Below, one piece after another: positions 1 through 10,120 of a stretch of DNA of 64,000 nucleotides. The notes beneath the pieces are model-generated. The model was given only the letters and a program-made list of their open reading frames with translations. It ran no database searches and was not told the origin of the DNA. The first letter of the stretch is position 1; every line of letters begins with the position of its first letter. The stretch is taken from the NCBI RefSeq assembly GCF_947172395.1, contig NC_069090.1, forward strand, positions 10,422,226 to 10,486,225, given 5' to 3'. Source of the stretch: Bicyclus anynana. Its lineage: Eukaryota > Arthropoda > Insecta > Lepidoptera > Nymphalidae. A program made the translations under genes and the position numbers.

Positions 1-1308
1 TAACAGGATATCTGTAATCAATACTTTCGGAGCTACAGGGATTTAAAGGGTCATATTTGCGGCACTGTCACGGATCCCTGAAAAAACGCCCGATACAAAA
101 TGGCACGAATTAATGACGTCGTTGATTCGCTGATCGTTCGATTTGTATGGGCTTTCAAACAAAATTACAAATATCTTTGTTATTTGTGGGTTTATGTTGA
201 TAGTTAAAAAATGTCACGTTCAATGTAAGGAAGTAATACAAAACAATACTAAAAAGTTATAAAACAAAATTCAACCCTTCTGCTGCAGGACAAAGTACAG
301 TTATTATTATTTTGTATAAATTGTCCAATTTTTTTTCATGATCCTTTTGTAAATATGTAAAAAATATGTGTATTAATTTTTTTTTTTTAAAATACCTACA
401 CATATTTTTTACACATATTTGCAAATGGATTTTTTATACATTGTTAAAAATTAAAAAAAGTACAAATAAATAAATAAAATTAAAAAAAAAATGTATTTTG
501 CATGCCCAAAAACTGTACCTTGACACATTTACTATGCATTGTTTCATCTATTAAATCATTAACATAGCACACAAAAATATTTGCTATTTGAATTTATGAC
601 ACTGATCTAAATGATTTAATTAAAAACGATTTTATAATTAAATAATAACATGCAACTCTTAATTAATTATGATAAAAGAACACACAGAATTTAAATTATT
701 TAAAAACATGAATAACAAAAATTTAGTATACCTTCTCCTACATTTCCTCTTGCAACGTTTGCTTGTAAAATTGAATTTAAATTAATTAAATGACACAGAT
801 CGTATAAAATACCTACATGATAATAAGAACACCACAACAAAAGCATGACATGAGCATCAATTGAGTATAATAAAAAAATACAAGCACATATTACATGATT
901 TCACCTGCGTAGGTCCCTTTCCTGTGGGAATATGGGGATAAAATATAGCCTACGTTAGTCTCTGATATTATTGGTAAAAAAATTTTCACATCAGTCCAGG
1001 AGCTTTAGAGTCTACTCATTTGAACAAACAATAAAACATTTTCTCTTTATAAATCACTTTACTATAGTTGTCAAGAACCAAGAGTTTGCATCCATAACTA
1101 GTGGATCCAGTCAAGCTTTATTTAATTCGACAACTTCCTCCATTAGGTAGTACAGTTACGCAAGCAACCTATAAGCTATAAGCTTTTAACAACAAACAAA
1201 ATCAATAAGACAGCAAGCTATAAATAGAAGTTTTTGCTTATAGGCTATTGCTTATTGCTATGTAGTATTTTTTAAGTATAAATAGTATTTTTTTTTAAAT
1301 ACTCTTAC
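1..1308. other. Set1 intron/left flank, no exon recognised
   Basis: This AT-rich stretch lies downstream of the last visible Set1 exon on the minus strand and is probably intron. I found no convincing exon. Around 900-1010 there is a piece of a dispersed repeat, recognised by its cluster 'tttcacctgcgtaggt' followed by a 'ggggataaaatatagcc' block that recurs elsewhere in the window. Confidence 0.4.
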
Positions 1309-4253
1309 CGATCTCTATCCCTGTCCCTGTCTCTGTCTGTGTCTCTCTCCCTGTCGCTGCGCTCGCTGCGGTTTCGATGCCGGTGTCTGTACTCGCGCTC
1401 TTCGTCTGACCACCGCGTGTTACTGTCGTTGTGTTCTGCGTCCTTGTAACGGGGATAGGATTCCTGGGAACAATATTGAAGAGAAGTTAAAGGGGAAACT
1501 GCCCAGTGGATATAACCTCTGCCTCCGATTCCGGAGGGTGTGGATTCCAATCCGGTCCGAGGCATGCACCTCCAACTTTTCAGTTGTGTGCATTATAAGA
1601 AATATATCACATTTCTCAAAAAGGTGAAGAATAAACATCTTGCGGAAACCTGCATACCAGAAAATTTTCTTTATTCTCTGCGTGTGTGAAGTCTGCCAAT
1701 CTGCATTGGGCCAGTGTGGTGGACTATTGGCCTAACCCCTCTCATTCTGAGAGGAGACTCGAGCTCAGCAGTGAGCCGAATATGGGTTGATAATGTTGTA
1801 AAGGGGAATGCTCACTTGACTACTTTTCATCCCAGAAAAATTCATTGTTCCCGTGGGATTTGTAAAAAACTGAATTCCACGCAGACAAAGTCGTGGGCCC
1901 GCTAGTTCATAATATTAGATTGTGTTTATTAGCTTTAAAAAGTTACCTTGTCAGACAACTTCGTTTCCTCTAATCTTTTACTAAGTGCTGGATCTAATTT
2001 TGTAGCCCGAGTGTCTTCAACTAAAACTGGGGCCTTAACAGTCGACACAGCTGGCTGAGGCTTCCTCTCCATAGTTTTATCGTCAAACATCTCTTGGCAT
2101 TTTTTACCAAATGGATCATGGAGTAATTCCAGCACCTAAAATTTTATAACTACTTGATTTTGTCTATGTTTTAAATTTTGTTATATTTATTTAACCAGTA
2201 ACATGCAACCAAGTGAAGAAAAAGTAGACAAAATGTTGTCTAATGGAGGTGGAGCCATCTCTTTCATACCTACGCAATCAAAGAGATAGCATTATTTCTG
2301 GTTGAACTATCATTGGTTGAATTCTCTCTACTCCTCTTTACCACCAGTTACCACCCTACCAGGTAAGGCATAGTGCCAAGCAATTTAGCATTTTAGTATG
2401 ATGCCACATAGACACTGTCTGAGGTATGGGTAGAATAAACTCGTATCTCTTCCAAATATACCTGCTTCCATCTTAGACTGCACTTCAAACAAAAATCTAG
2501 ATAAGGATCTTTAGAGCCACCCAGCACCAACCATTACTACCTCACTTTGTGTTAATATTTCTTAATTTTTATTATTAATTCTCTACAATTTAGCCCTTGA
2601 CTACAATATCACCTGGTATTGTAAGTGATGATGCAATATATGATGGAAGCTAACATGTTAGTTAGGAGTAGGATGAAATCTACACTCCTTTTGATTTCTA
2701 CACATTATATCAGAATGCTAAATTGCTTGGTGGTACGTCTTTGTTGGTATAGTGGTAACTAGACACGACCGAAGTCTCCCACCAGCCAAAAATATTTATG
2801 GACATATCATAATATGTAAATGCGAAAGGTCATTCATCAAAAAAAATAAAAAAAACAACTTGACGTACAAAGATAAAATTTGGCACGTAGGTTGTAGTTA
2901 GTAGAGGCTAATAAAGGATTTAGCGTTAGAGCCGGATTAAGAACTAAGGGTGAACGAAGTTGTGGGCATCCGCTAGTATGACGTATGCTCAACAACTGGT
3001 GTAAAATTACAGGATTACCTCTCTGGCAAGCTATTGTAACTTGTGAGATCCTAACATGTGACCAAATAATGTTTCCCATGAAGAGAAATAGTGAAAAGTC
3101 AATCAATTACAGCTCTACCAGAAATATCGCAATCTCTTTCACTGGGCTTTTGTCAATTTATCTTCACAAGAAGTTTCTTTGATTGCATGGTAGCAATAAA
3201 GATGTCATGGATTAACCTAGCCAATGTTACTTTTGTATTTTACACACATTTCAATATCATAAAACTGAAATCCATAAGGGTTAACCCTTGTAACAGGTTT
3301 TATGGTATTATTAAGTCAAAATACATACCTGGCCCATGACAGATTTGCCATTATATTTTTCAATACATATCTTTGAATGTTTCACATCTTGGAAGACTAC
3401 TCGTGCAAGCCCTAAATGTCGATTTGTTAGGGGATGATAAAATATTGTCAGCTCCTCATATGGTCCAACTTTGTTTATCATATCTGATAAAAATGCTTTA
3501 TCAATGTTGTCATTTAAATTTGCAATCGTTACTTCTAATTGTGGTGGAATTCCAACATAATTCTTGTCAATCCGAAACCTGAAACAAAACATGTTTGAAA
3601 TTCCCGCCACATCAACTAATGTCAATTTGTTATGTTGGCAGTATTGGCACTGAATGGACAATAAAAACAAACCATGATAACTAAATTTTGATTAGATTTG
3701 TTTATTTATTTCAATTGTAAACTATTTTATAAAAAGAGAAAGTAGTCCGAGAATTATTATAAAAGGAATGGAAGCCAAATTACAGCAACAAAGTTGAAAA
3801 TCGTTAATAATGACAACATAACCTATAATTACATTACAATATTTATTTGTACTTTATTTTGATGAATTATTGTTGGTTTCATGTAAGAATTGCATACAAC
3901 TGTACATAATTTTATACATTTTTGTGTTTATTTAAAGAGAGATGTTTGGCAATGGCATAATATGAATTTCTTCATTGATTGCTTGAAAGTGATATTAGTA
4001 TAGCAAAAATACAATACCTAGGGACAGGTAAATCTGCTGGTTCTATCTTATTCCATATTCTGGATAATTGAGACCTTGGATCTCTACAATGTACAGGTGG
4101 ATATGATGGATCTCCAGGTACACAACCATCATATCTGTATAACTTCGTAGCTCCTTTAACAAGGAGTGGATCTATTAGCAATTTATAGTTTTTAGGCGCT
4201 TTGTGAAGCACAGCATTATGACCTGGGGTTTTATGCTCCATTCCTCCATTCAT
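1309..4253 (-). CDS. Set1: Histone H3K4 methyltransferase Set1/SETD1, N-terminal coding exons (partial gene)
   Basis: This is the 5' coding part of the catalytic subunit of the COMPASS H3K4 methyltransferase, a nuclear chromatin enzyme. Four exons fit in phase: 4253-4018, 3578-3329, 2135-1947 and 1463-1309, with GT donors and AG acceptors (donors GTATTG, GTATGT, GTAACT, GTAAGA). The ATG at 4253 lies one base after an acceptor (tttttcag), so the 5'UTR is probably spliced. Residues about 1-80 carry the SETD1 block YKLLIDPLL...LYRYDG...DPRSQ...LPVPR. Exons 2-3 encode an RRM with VTIANL (RNP2-like) and LGLARVVF (RNP1-like). Exon 4 ends in alternating R-D residues, as SETD1 proteins often have early on. 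The SET, post-SET and WIN regions are not in the window, so about 276 residues of a normally very large protein are seen. SETD1 is preferred over a generic RRM protein because the pre-RRM block matches as well. Confidence 0.88.
1500..1797 (+). mobile_element. tRNA-headed SINE, near full length (copy 1)
   Basis: It has a box-A-like start (gcccagtggata), a box-B-like segment (ggattccaatccggtcc), the conserved body 'cacctccaacttttcagttgtg' and the 3' half 'cattgggccagtgtggtggactattgg' ending near 'gaatatgggttgataatg'. Related copies occur at 9690, 10155, 34703, 35530, 48003 and 57948. It starts only about 36 bp from the acceptor of Set1 exon 4, inside that gene's intron and in antisense orientation. 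Confidence 0.85.
1798..1905 (+). repeat. Dispersed non-autonomous repeat fragment
   Basis: This follows the SINE directly. The string 'cttttcatcccagaaaaattc ... gtcgtgggcccgctagtt' is a degraded copy of a family seen again at 10856-11063, 44950-45345 and elsewhere. It carries no coding capacity. Confidence 0.55.
2206..2345. mobile_element. MITE fragment related to the foldback element at 26115
   Basis: The sequence 'caaccaagtgaagaaaaagt', followed by 'gtctaatggaggtggagcc' and 'atctctttc', parallels the right arm and downstream part of the element at about 26180-26350. It lies in the Set1 intron between exons 2 and 3. Family not identified. Confidence 0.5.
2770..2982. repeat. Dispersed repeat ending in 'catccgctagta'
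   Basis: The block 'gataaaatttggcacgtaggttgtagt ... gccggattaagaactaag ... cgaagttgtgggcatccgct' is matched by a second divergent copy at about 41700-41870. It is intronic in Set1, and no protein is encoded. Confidence 0.5.
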
Positions 4254-5773
4254 TCTGAAAAACAAAATAATGTTTTATTAGACATAACCTCAAATTGTTC
4301 TGCAATGTAAATATAAATAGAACAAATAACTCAAAAGGTTGTCTATTTACAACAGTAAATAACAAAAAGAAATATTTAATTAAAGAACAAACCTGAAATG
4401 TTAATAAAACAATAAGTTAACAAAATAATTTCCCCTTTTATTATGGGAATCTCTAAAAGTAGCAATAGAGCAAGATCATATTGTGTTTAAAATAACTAAC
4501 ACAATACAATTAATATTTTAATAAAAAGCATTTCACTGAGATAACAACGATATCGAATTATAAAATATTTTTTTACAATAGGCACTCTCCATGGTGACGG
4601 CCAGACGACTATGATGAAAATGTAACGAATGTAAAATGTACAATTAATATTACTTATTAAAAGTGTAAAAACTAAATTATTTATTTATAAGTTTATGATA
4701 ATCAATAATTATTAGATTAATAATTACATCTATTTAAAAATAAACAATTAATAGGACGCTGATTTGACTATAATGTACAAAGAGAATAAATTTAGTTTTG
4801 ATATACTTTTAAACTAGCGCAGCGGCTCTGGGTTCTAGCTTTTTTTGTTATTATTCCGTTACTCAGAATCCCAGCACTCAGACCAATTATATAATTCGTC
4901 TTGGACAAAGACCCATCCTAAGAAGTGACCGAGTGAGTCATCAATAACAAAAACCAGCCAAGTGTAAGTTACACTCGCGCAAGAAGGGTTTTGTACCATA
5001 ATCTATAAAGAAAAATCCCATATATGTATGAGATATTCATTTTGTTCTGCTTTTTAACATTTGTTGATAAAGCGGCAACAGAAATATGTTTATCTATACT
5101 TATATAATAAATGAAGAGTTTGTTTGTTTGATCGCGCTAATCTCTGGAACTACTGGTCCGATTTGAAAATTTCTTTCAGTGTTAGATAGCCCATTTAGGA
5201 AACAGGGTATATATTATCCCTGTATTCCTACGGGAACGGGAACCACGCGGGTGAAACCGCGTGGCGCCAGCTAGTTAATTATATCTGTAAAAAAATCATT
5301 GTCTAATTGTTACGGTTAAGATCAACGGACAACGGAGTTTTGAAACAGGAACGTTTAAAATAATAATATTGCTTTTTAAATTTTCATTTAACCTGTTTGT
5401 ATTATTTATCATCATTCATCAACGCTTTAAAAGCTCCATAATCTTCCACTTGAGTTTATTTTTGTCACAGCTAGCAAGCAAGAGTTACAAAAAATCCAAA
5501 AAATCGTGATCATTGTGGTCGCTTAGTGTAAAGTAGCCATATTATTGCTTAATGCTTTTTGGCTCTGTGCTTGTAGGTTATGATTTGTTCTGTGACATCA
5601 ATAAGTATTTTTGGTCTCGTATTCTGGGGTTATTGAAATTTGGTTGTTGCGTCATCGGCAGAGTAAATTTTTGTTTAAAGTACGAAATATTACCTAAAAG
5701 TTATGAATGTTTTACAAAACTACGATCAAAACGTGATGTTTTTAAATATGCTCACGTATTTCTTGCAGATAAA
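4254..5773. promoter_or_regulatory. Divergent intergenic region between Set1 and UQCRH
   Basis: The first coding exon of Set1 (-) and the ATG of UQCRH (+) are 1.5 kb apart in head-to-head orientation, so both promoters must lie here or in spliced 5'UTRs within it. Both coding starts sit just after AG acceptors (tttttcag before Set1, tttcttgcag before UQCRH), so each mRNA probably has an untranslated first exon here. No TATA box or start site was resolved. A dispersed repeat fills 5092-5277. Confidence 0.5.
5092..5277 (+). repeat. Dispersed lepidopteran repeat ('gaagagtttgtttgtttg...ccagctagtt')
   Basis: It starts 'atgaagagtttgtttgtttg', has 'ctctggaactactggtccga' in the middle and ends 'accacgcgggtgaaaccgcg' plus 'tggcgccagctagtt'. 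Closely related copies lie at 30983-31170 (-), 38480-38655, 40950-41100 and 43258-43441. It is short, non-coding and lacks obvious terminal inverted repeats. Confidence 0.65.
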
Positions 5774-7548
5774 ATGTCGGATAAGGTGATCCCTGTGGTG
5801 AAGGCTGAGGAGGTAGAAGCAGCAGAGGCAGAGGAAGAAGAATTGGTGGATCCACAGCAAACATTGCGAGTATGTAATGCTAACTTTATGCTTACGAACA
5901 TAATGTAAACTAGGGCTCCAAGGGGTTGATACAAATATGAATTCTTAAAGATAACCTTATTTAACTGATAGTAAGAGTGGGAATATACTTACGAGATTTT
6001 GAGGATGTTTTTGAGATTGAATTTGCGTATCTCTGCTACTCGATTTATTAGATTTGGTATAATTATTCTAAGATATCAATTGGTGTAGAATCTCATTTTA
6101 GATATTAGCTGGCAAGGTTGAAAATATCCAAAAAGTCATGTCAATGACATTCAAGTTTCCCAACTTTTTATTAAGTTCTCATTCAAACATTCCATAATTT
6201 GTTGTCATAATTAACATCATATTTAAATTACGCTTTACAGGACTAGGTCTTGCTCTTTATTGTAAAGGCAATTCGACCCACCACACTGCTTTATGCGAAT
6301 TGGCAACATCAGCATAATTAAAATAACTGATTATTAGATGTGAATGCCACGGACTGAACATGCTCTCAGAAACATGTTGGTGTTACGGATGATTTATATT
6401 AGACCAAGCTGATGCATGGTGTAGATAAGTGTAATATAAACTGCTTCATACAAAAAATACATGTAACATTTCCAATCTGTACTGCATACATGGCACACCC
6501 CAGTGAAAAGAGCCCACCCCAATTCATCCCTAACACCATCTTGATAATTTTAAACAACCGTTATTTACTAAGCCTGAGGTTGGCCAGTGAGATACTTTAT
6601 TTAATTCCATTCTGTAACTCTTGTATGTATATCTCTTTACCTATGCTTTTGCAAATATATCTAAGTGTTAAAGGTTTTATATCACTTTTAAGACTTTAAA
6701 AGTTTAATTAAAATAATCTCAATGCCTTCTGTTTTTTTTAGATTCCAAATGACATTGTTTTTAAGAAGCAAAAGCTAATGATTTTTGAAACAAAGGTTAA
6801 TAATAATAAGTCATTATTGTAATAATAGAAGTAATAAACAGTACATACCAGGGGCATAGCTACCAACGTATCAGTCGTATCAATGATATGGGGTCCCTTA
6901 TGAGTGAAAGCAAAAATTGGTAAAATATGATCCACAATGTCACTTAAAAAAACATAAAAATCACGTCCTGAAAAAAAACATATAACTGCCTCTATCGTCA
7001 AAATTTCACTTAAAAAAAAAGGAAACTTCCTACATAGGCTATGTTACTGACATTTTTATTTTATGCAAGCATTTTTGTTTCTTTTGTGAGAAATCTTTAC
7101 CCTGGGCCCCTCCAACTCATTTTGATACCCTCCATGGCATGCTACGCCACTGGTACATACTTAATTGTTTTTGTCAATATGATTGTGATAATTATAATTA
7201 TAGTTATGTAAAAGATATATATATATATCTTCACCAGTAATATATTTTCCTCATAAATGACTTTATATTGTAGTTTTAGACAGACAATAGTTTTACCTAT
7301 AGTATCATGGACATTCATAATAAACAGAAACCTGTCAGTCTTGATAAGGATTTATGACATGAAATATTTTCCAGGAGGAATGTGGCCAGAAGCAGGATGC
7401 TCAGAACCTGTGGGCAAAATACCAGGAGTGCAATGATCGTGTAAACTCCAGGACAAACACTGCCGAGACCTGTGAAGAAGAGCTCATAGACTATATACAT
7501 GTCCTTGACAAATGTGTGAACAAAGACCTTTTCAAGAGGCTGAAGTAG
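5774..7548 (+). CDS. UQCRH: Cytochrome b-c1 complex subunit 6 (hinge protein), complete
   Basis: This is the acidic hinge subunit of mitochondrial complex III, which helps cytochrome c1 dock with cytochrome c on the intermembrane-space side of the inner membrane. Two coding exons, 5774-5869 and 7375-7548, join in phase 0 (donor GTATGT, acceptor ttttccag) and give 89 residues; vertebrate UQCRH is about 91. Residues 12-26 form the acidic stretch (EEVEAAEAEEEEL). Four cysteines at about 35, 51, 65 and 79 match the twin disulfide helical hairpin of the family. The acceptor a few bases before the ATG points to a spliced 5'UTR. The 1.5-kb intron holds only repeat-like sequence. The gene is divergent from Set1. 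Assignment is strong from length, acidic tract and cysteine spacing. Confidence 0.93.
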
Positions 7549-7708
7549 ATTTGTGAATTAACATTATTTCAATATATGCCACTTGTTTTAGACAAATGGA
7601 TTGTTTTGTTCTGCCATTAAACATGTGATTTAAGGTGGTATGTAGATCATTAGTAAATTATTTTACCAAATATTATAATTATGATCAATGTTGAAGTTTC
7701 TTTATGTA

Positions 7709-7714
7709 AATAAA
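7709..7714 (+). terminator. Candidate polyadenylation signal AATAAA of UQCRH
   Basis: A canonical AATAAA lies about 160 bp after the UQCRH stop codon. It is the first such hexamer on that strand after the gene. Confidence 0.55.
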
Positions 7715-9387
7715 TAATCACAGTTCATGTCTGAATTGGTTTTATTTCATAATGCAAGAAATCATACACTTAGCCATCATCCAGATGTTGGTGCATCCGC
7801 TAATAATAAACACCTGAATATTATCCACCAAATAAATTAAACAAAAGTTACTTCATGTATTGGACATATGGAGATAACATTAGTCTGGAAGATAAGCACC
7901 ATTAACTTGGTTTGCCTTATTTAGTTTTGTCTGTCTTGCCATATCATATACTGGGAAAAAGGTTTAGAGTAAGTACATAAAGTTTGAGCAGTATGGTCAT
8001 GACTGAGTATTTTGTTTCTGGGTTGTAGGACTGTAGTACATCATTATTTTGTGGCCCACATACTATTGTCAATATTATTACCATGCAACCAGTGCATTTT
8101 CATACTTTGTAAGTGATTACTAATTACTATGAAAGAGGGGTAGGGGGTAGAGAATAAGTAAGTGCACATAAGCGAAGCTTAACTGGGTCCACTAGTTGTT
8201 TATTATATAATATATGCACTATCAGAAGTTCCCTAAATGGCCAAAATTAATTAGATATCAAGAATATAACCTTGATATGTGGAATAAGAATGGAAATTAT
8301 TCTTATGTAGGGATAATAAATAAACAACAATACATTAATAATAAAATTATATTTTTCATACAATTTAAAAATTTTGAATCAAAAATAAATTCTTTCCATA
8401 GCCACATAAGGAAACAACAATAATATGAAATGGCACACCATTCCAAACAATTTATAAAAAAATATAACTTATTTTAAATACTAAACACTTTTTAAACAAT
8501 CTAGAGGGAATGAAAAGAAATGCATCTTGTTAAATAATGTGTAGCATAATAGCAAGTGAACTTGGCCTATCAATCACTACCTACAGAGTTTTCTATTCAA
8601 ACTGTTGTTTAGAAGATAATTATGTTTTTTGTTACTCAAAACAAATAAACAAACATTCTCTTACTCTTATAATAATCATAATTTTTAACTTAAAGCTATA
8701 AATGTCAAGACAAATAAAAAAGCACTCTATGACTTTGGCATAGTAACTATTTTCCTTTTATATCATACATATAGGCACTAATATTTCTGCAGAATCTTCC
8801 TATAGATTACATAAGTAAGTCGTCTATGAATTTACGAGATATCTACACGAACTGTCCAATCCAAATTAGTTTAATAAGCAAATAAAAAAAAACACTTTAT
8901 TTGAAATAGTTTTGTGACAAAATATTAAAATACAAAATGCCTCACAATTACGCATACATACTAAGATCATTTACGTCATAAAAATTTAAACGTAACATTT
9001 CTTTGATAATAATAAAGAGATACGTCTTATAGACTAAGAGCCCGTGTATCCCAGACCTTCGTCATTTTATAAGAGCTGAAAGTTTGTCAGTTCATGTTCC
9101 TACCATACAGTACGGTACGGTACGGTAGTCAATTATGGAGTTTGGGCCGAGTTATACTTAGAGGGTCGAGGATCTGATCCTTTAAACCTGCAACCTCCCA
9201 TAGCCACCACGTTCCAAACTCCATAATTGGCTACCATACTTATGGTAGGCCGTAGAAGCATAAGCTTTCTTTCTTTCAGCTTTTATGAAATGACGAAGGT
9301 CTGGGGTTCACAGGCTCACTGTCTGTATTGTGTTAGTATCAAATTGCTTATCACAAGAATAAGTATTCCTTTCTTGTTAATGTAACA
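7715..9387. other. Intergenic region between convergent UQCRH and ANKFY1 ends
   Basis: This separates the 3' ends of UQCRH (+) and ANKFY1 (-). I see no gene. TTTATT at 8896-8901 (AATAAA on the minus strand) is a possible ANKFY1 polyadenylation signal; if so, the inverted-repeat element at 9038-9317 would lie inside the ANKFY1 3'UTR. Confidence 0.45.
9038..9317. mobile_element. Inverted-repeat MITE (about 280 bp)
   Basis: The ends are long imperfect inverted repeats: 'gagcccgtgtatcccagacc' and following bases at 9038-9085 pair with the segment at about 9265-9317, including 'cgaaggtctggggttcac'. The inner parts pair too ('caattatggagtttgg' against 'caaactccataattgg'). A triple 'tacgg' repeat sits near 9110. 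There is no ORF, and no clear target duplication was found. Confidence 0.7.
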
Positions 9388-10120
9388 CTAACTGGCGCCA
9401 ACTTGTAATACGTTGAAACATATTTCGCAGACTCGTTGTGGTTTGTTCATTCCAAACTTGAGAATAGGTACGTCTTGGTTGGAACACTGTTTGCACAGCA
9501 TTCGGCCACAATGCCGGCTGAAAATAAAACACGTTGTCAAATGACATTTTTATTAAAGTGCAGGTGGGAAACAAAGTTTTTTTTTTATCTTATGAAGAAT
9601 TGGTGGATAAAGTGTGCAAAACGAATCAACGAATCATATGGACGGTAATGATAATTTTATGTGATAACGTCATAAGATAACATTGGAGTGGTTGGACGCA
9701 TTGGGCCAGCGTGGTAGACTATTGGCCTAACCCCTCTCATTCTGAGAGGAGACTTGAGCTCAGCAGTGAGCCGAATATGGATTGATGACGACAATGACTG
9801 ATCCTGGGCTCCGTACATCTTTGGACTATCTCCTTTGCAGCTATTTTATCGATTACGAGTTTTAGCGCAATTTAGAATTGACTAAATCAATGGTGCTTCC
9901 TGCCGCCCCCTTTTTTATAATGGGAGGGCCAGAGGAATAGTTCCCCTGGCCCTCCCATCGCTACGCCATTGCTAACAGTGCTAAAGCGTGGGTACCAGTG
10001 GTGCTTGCGCATGGTGAGCGTGAACTTGGTGCCGCACTCCTGGCAGAGGTCGCTCTCGGCCCACGGCGCCTCCGCCGGCAGCGCGTCCAGCAGTCGGTGC
10101 AGGAGCTGCTTCGTCGCCAC
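9388..10120 (-). CDS. ANKFY1: ANKFY1 last two exons: FYVE zinc finger
   Basis: Exon 10120-9996 starts VATKQLLHRLLD and ends within the HHC motif after TG; exon 9517-9388 opens with C and restores Cys. Together they give four CxxC-type zinc pairs around the basic PI3P-binding motif RKHHCRHCGR. The final residues are ICFNVLQVGAS and then TAG. All eight expected zinc ligands are present, so PI3P binding should be retained. A 478-bp intron between them holds a SINE tail. Confidence 0.92.

Noticed and set aside
5552..5773. N-terminal extension of UQCRH from an upstream ATG
   Set aside because: The open frame upstream of 5774 runs through a likely intron end (tttcttgcag) and would add an unrelated hydrophobic segment; the 89-residue form fits the family length.
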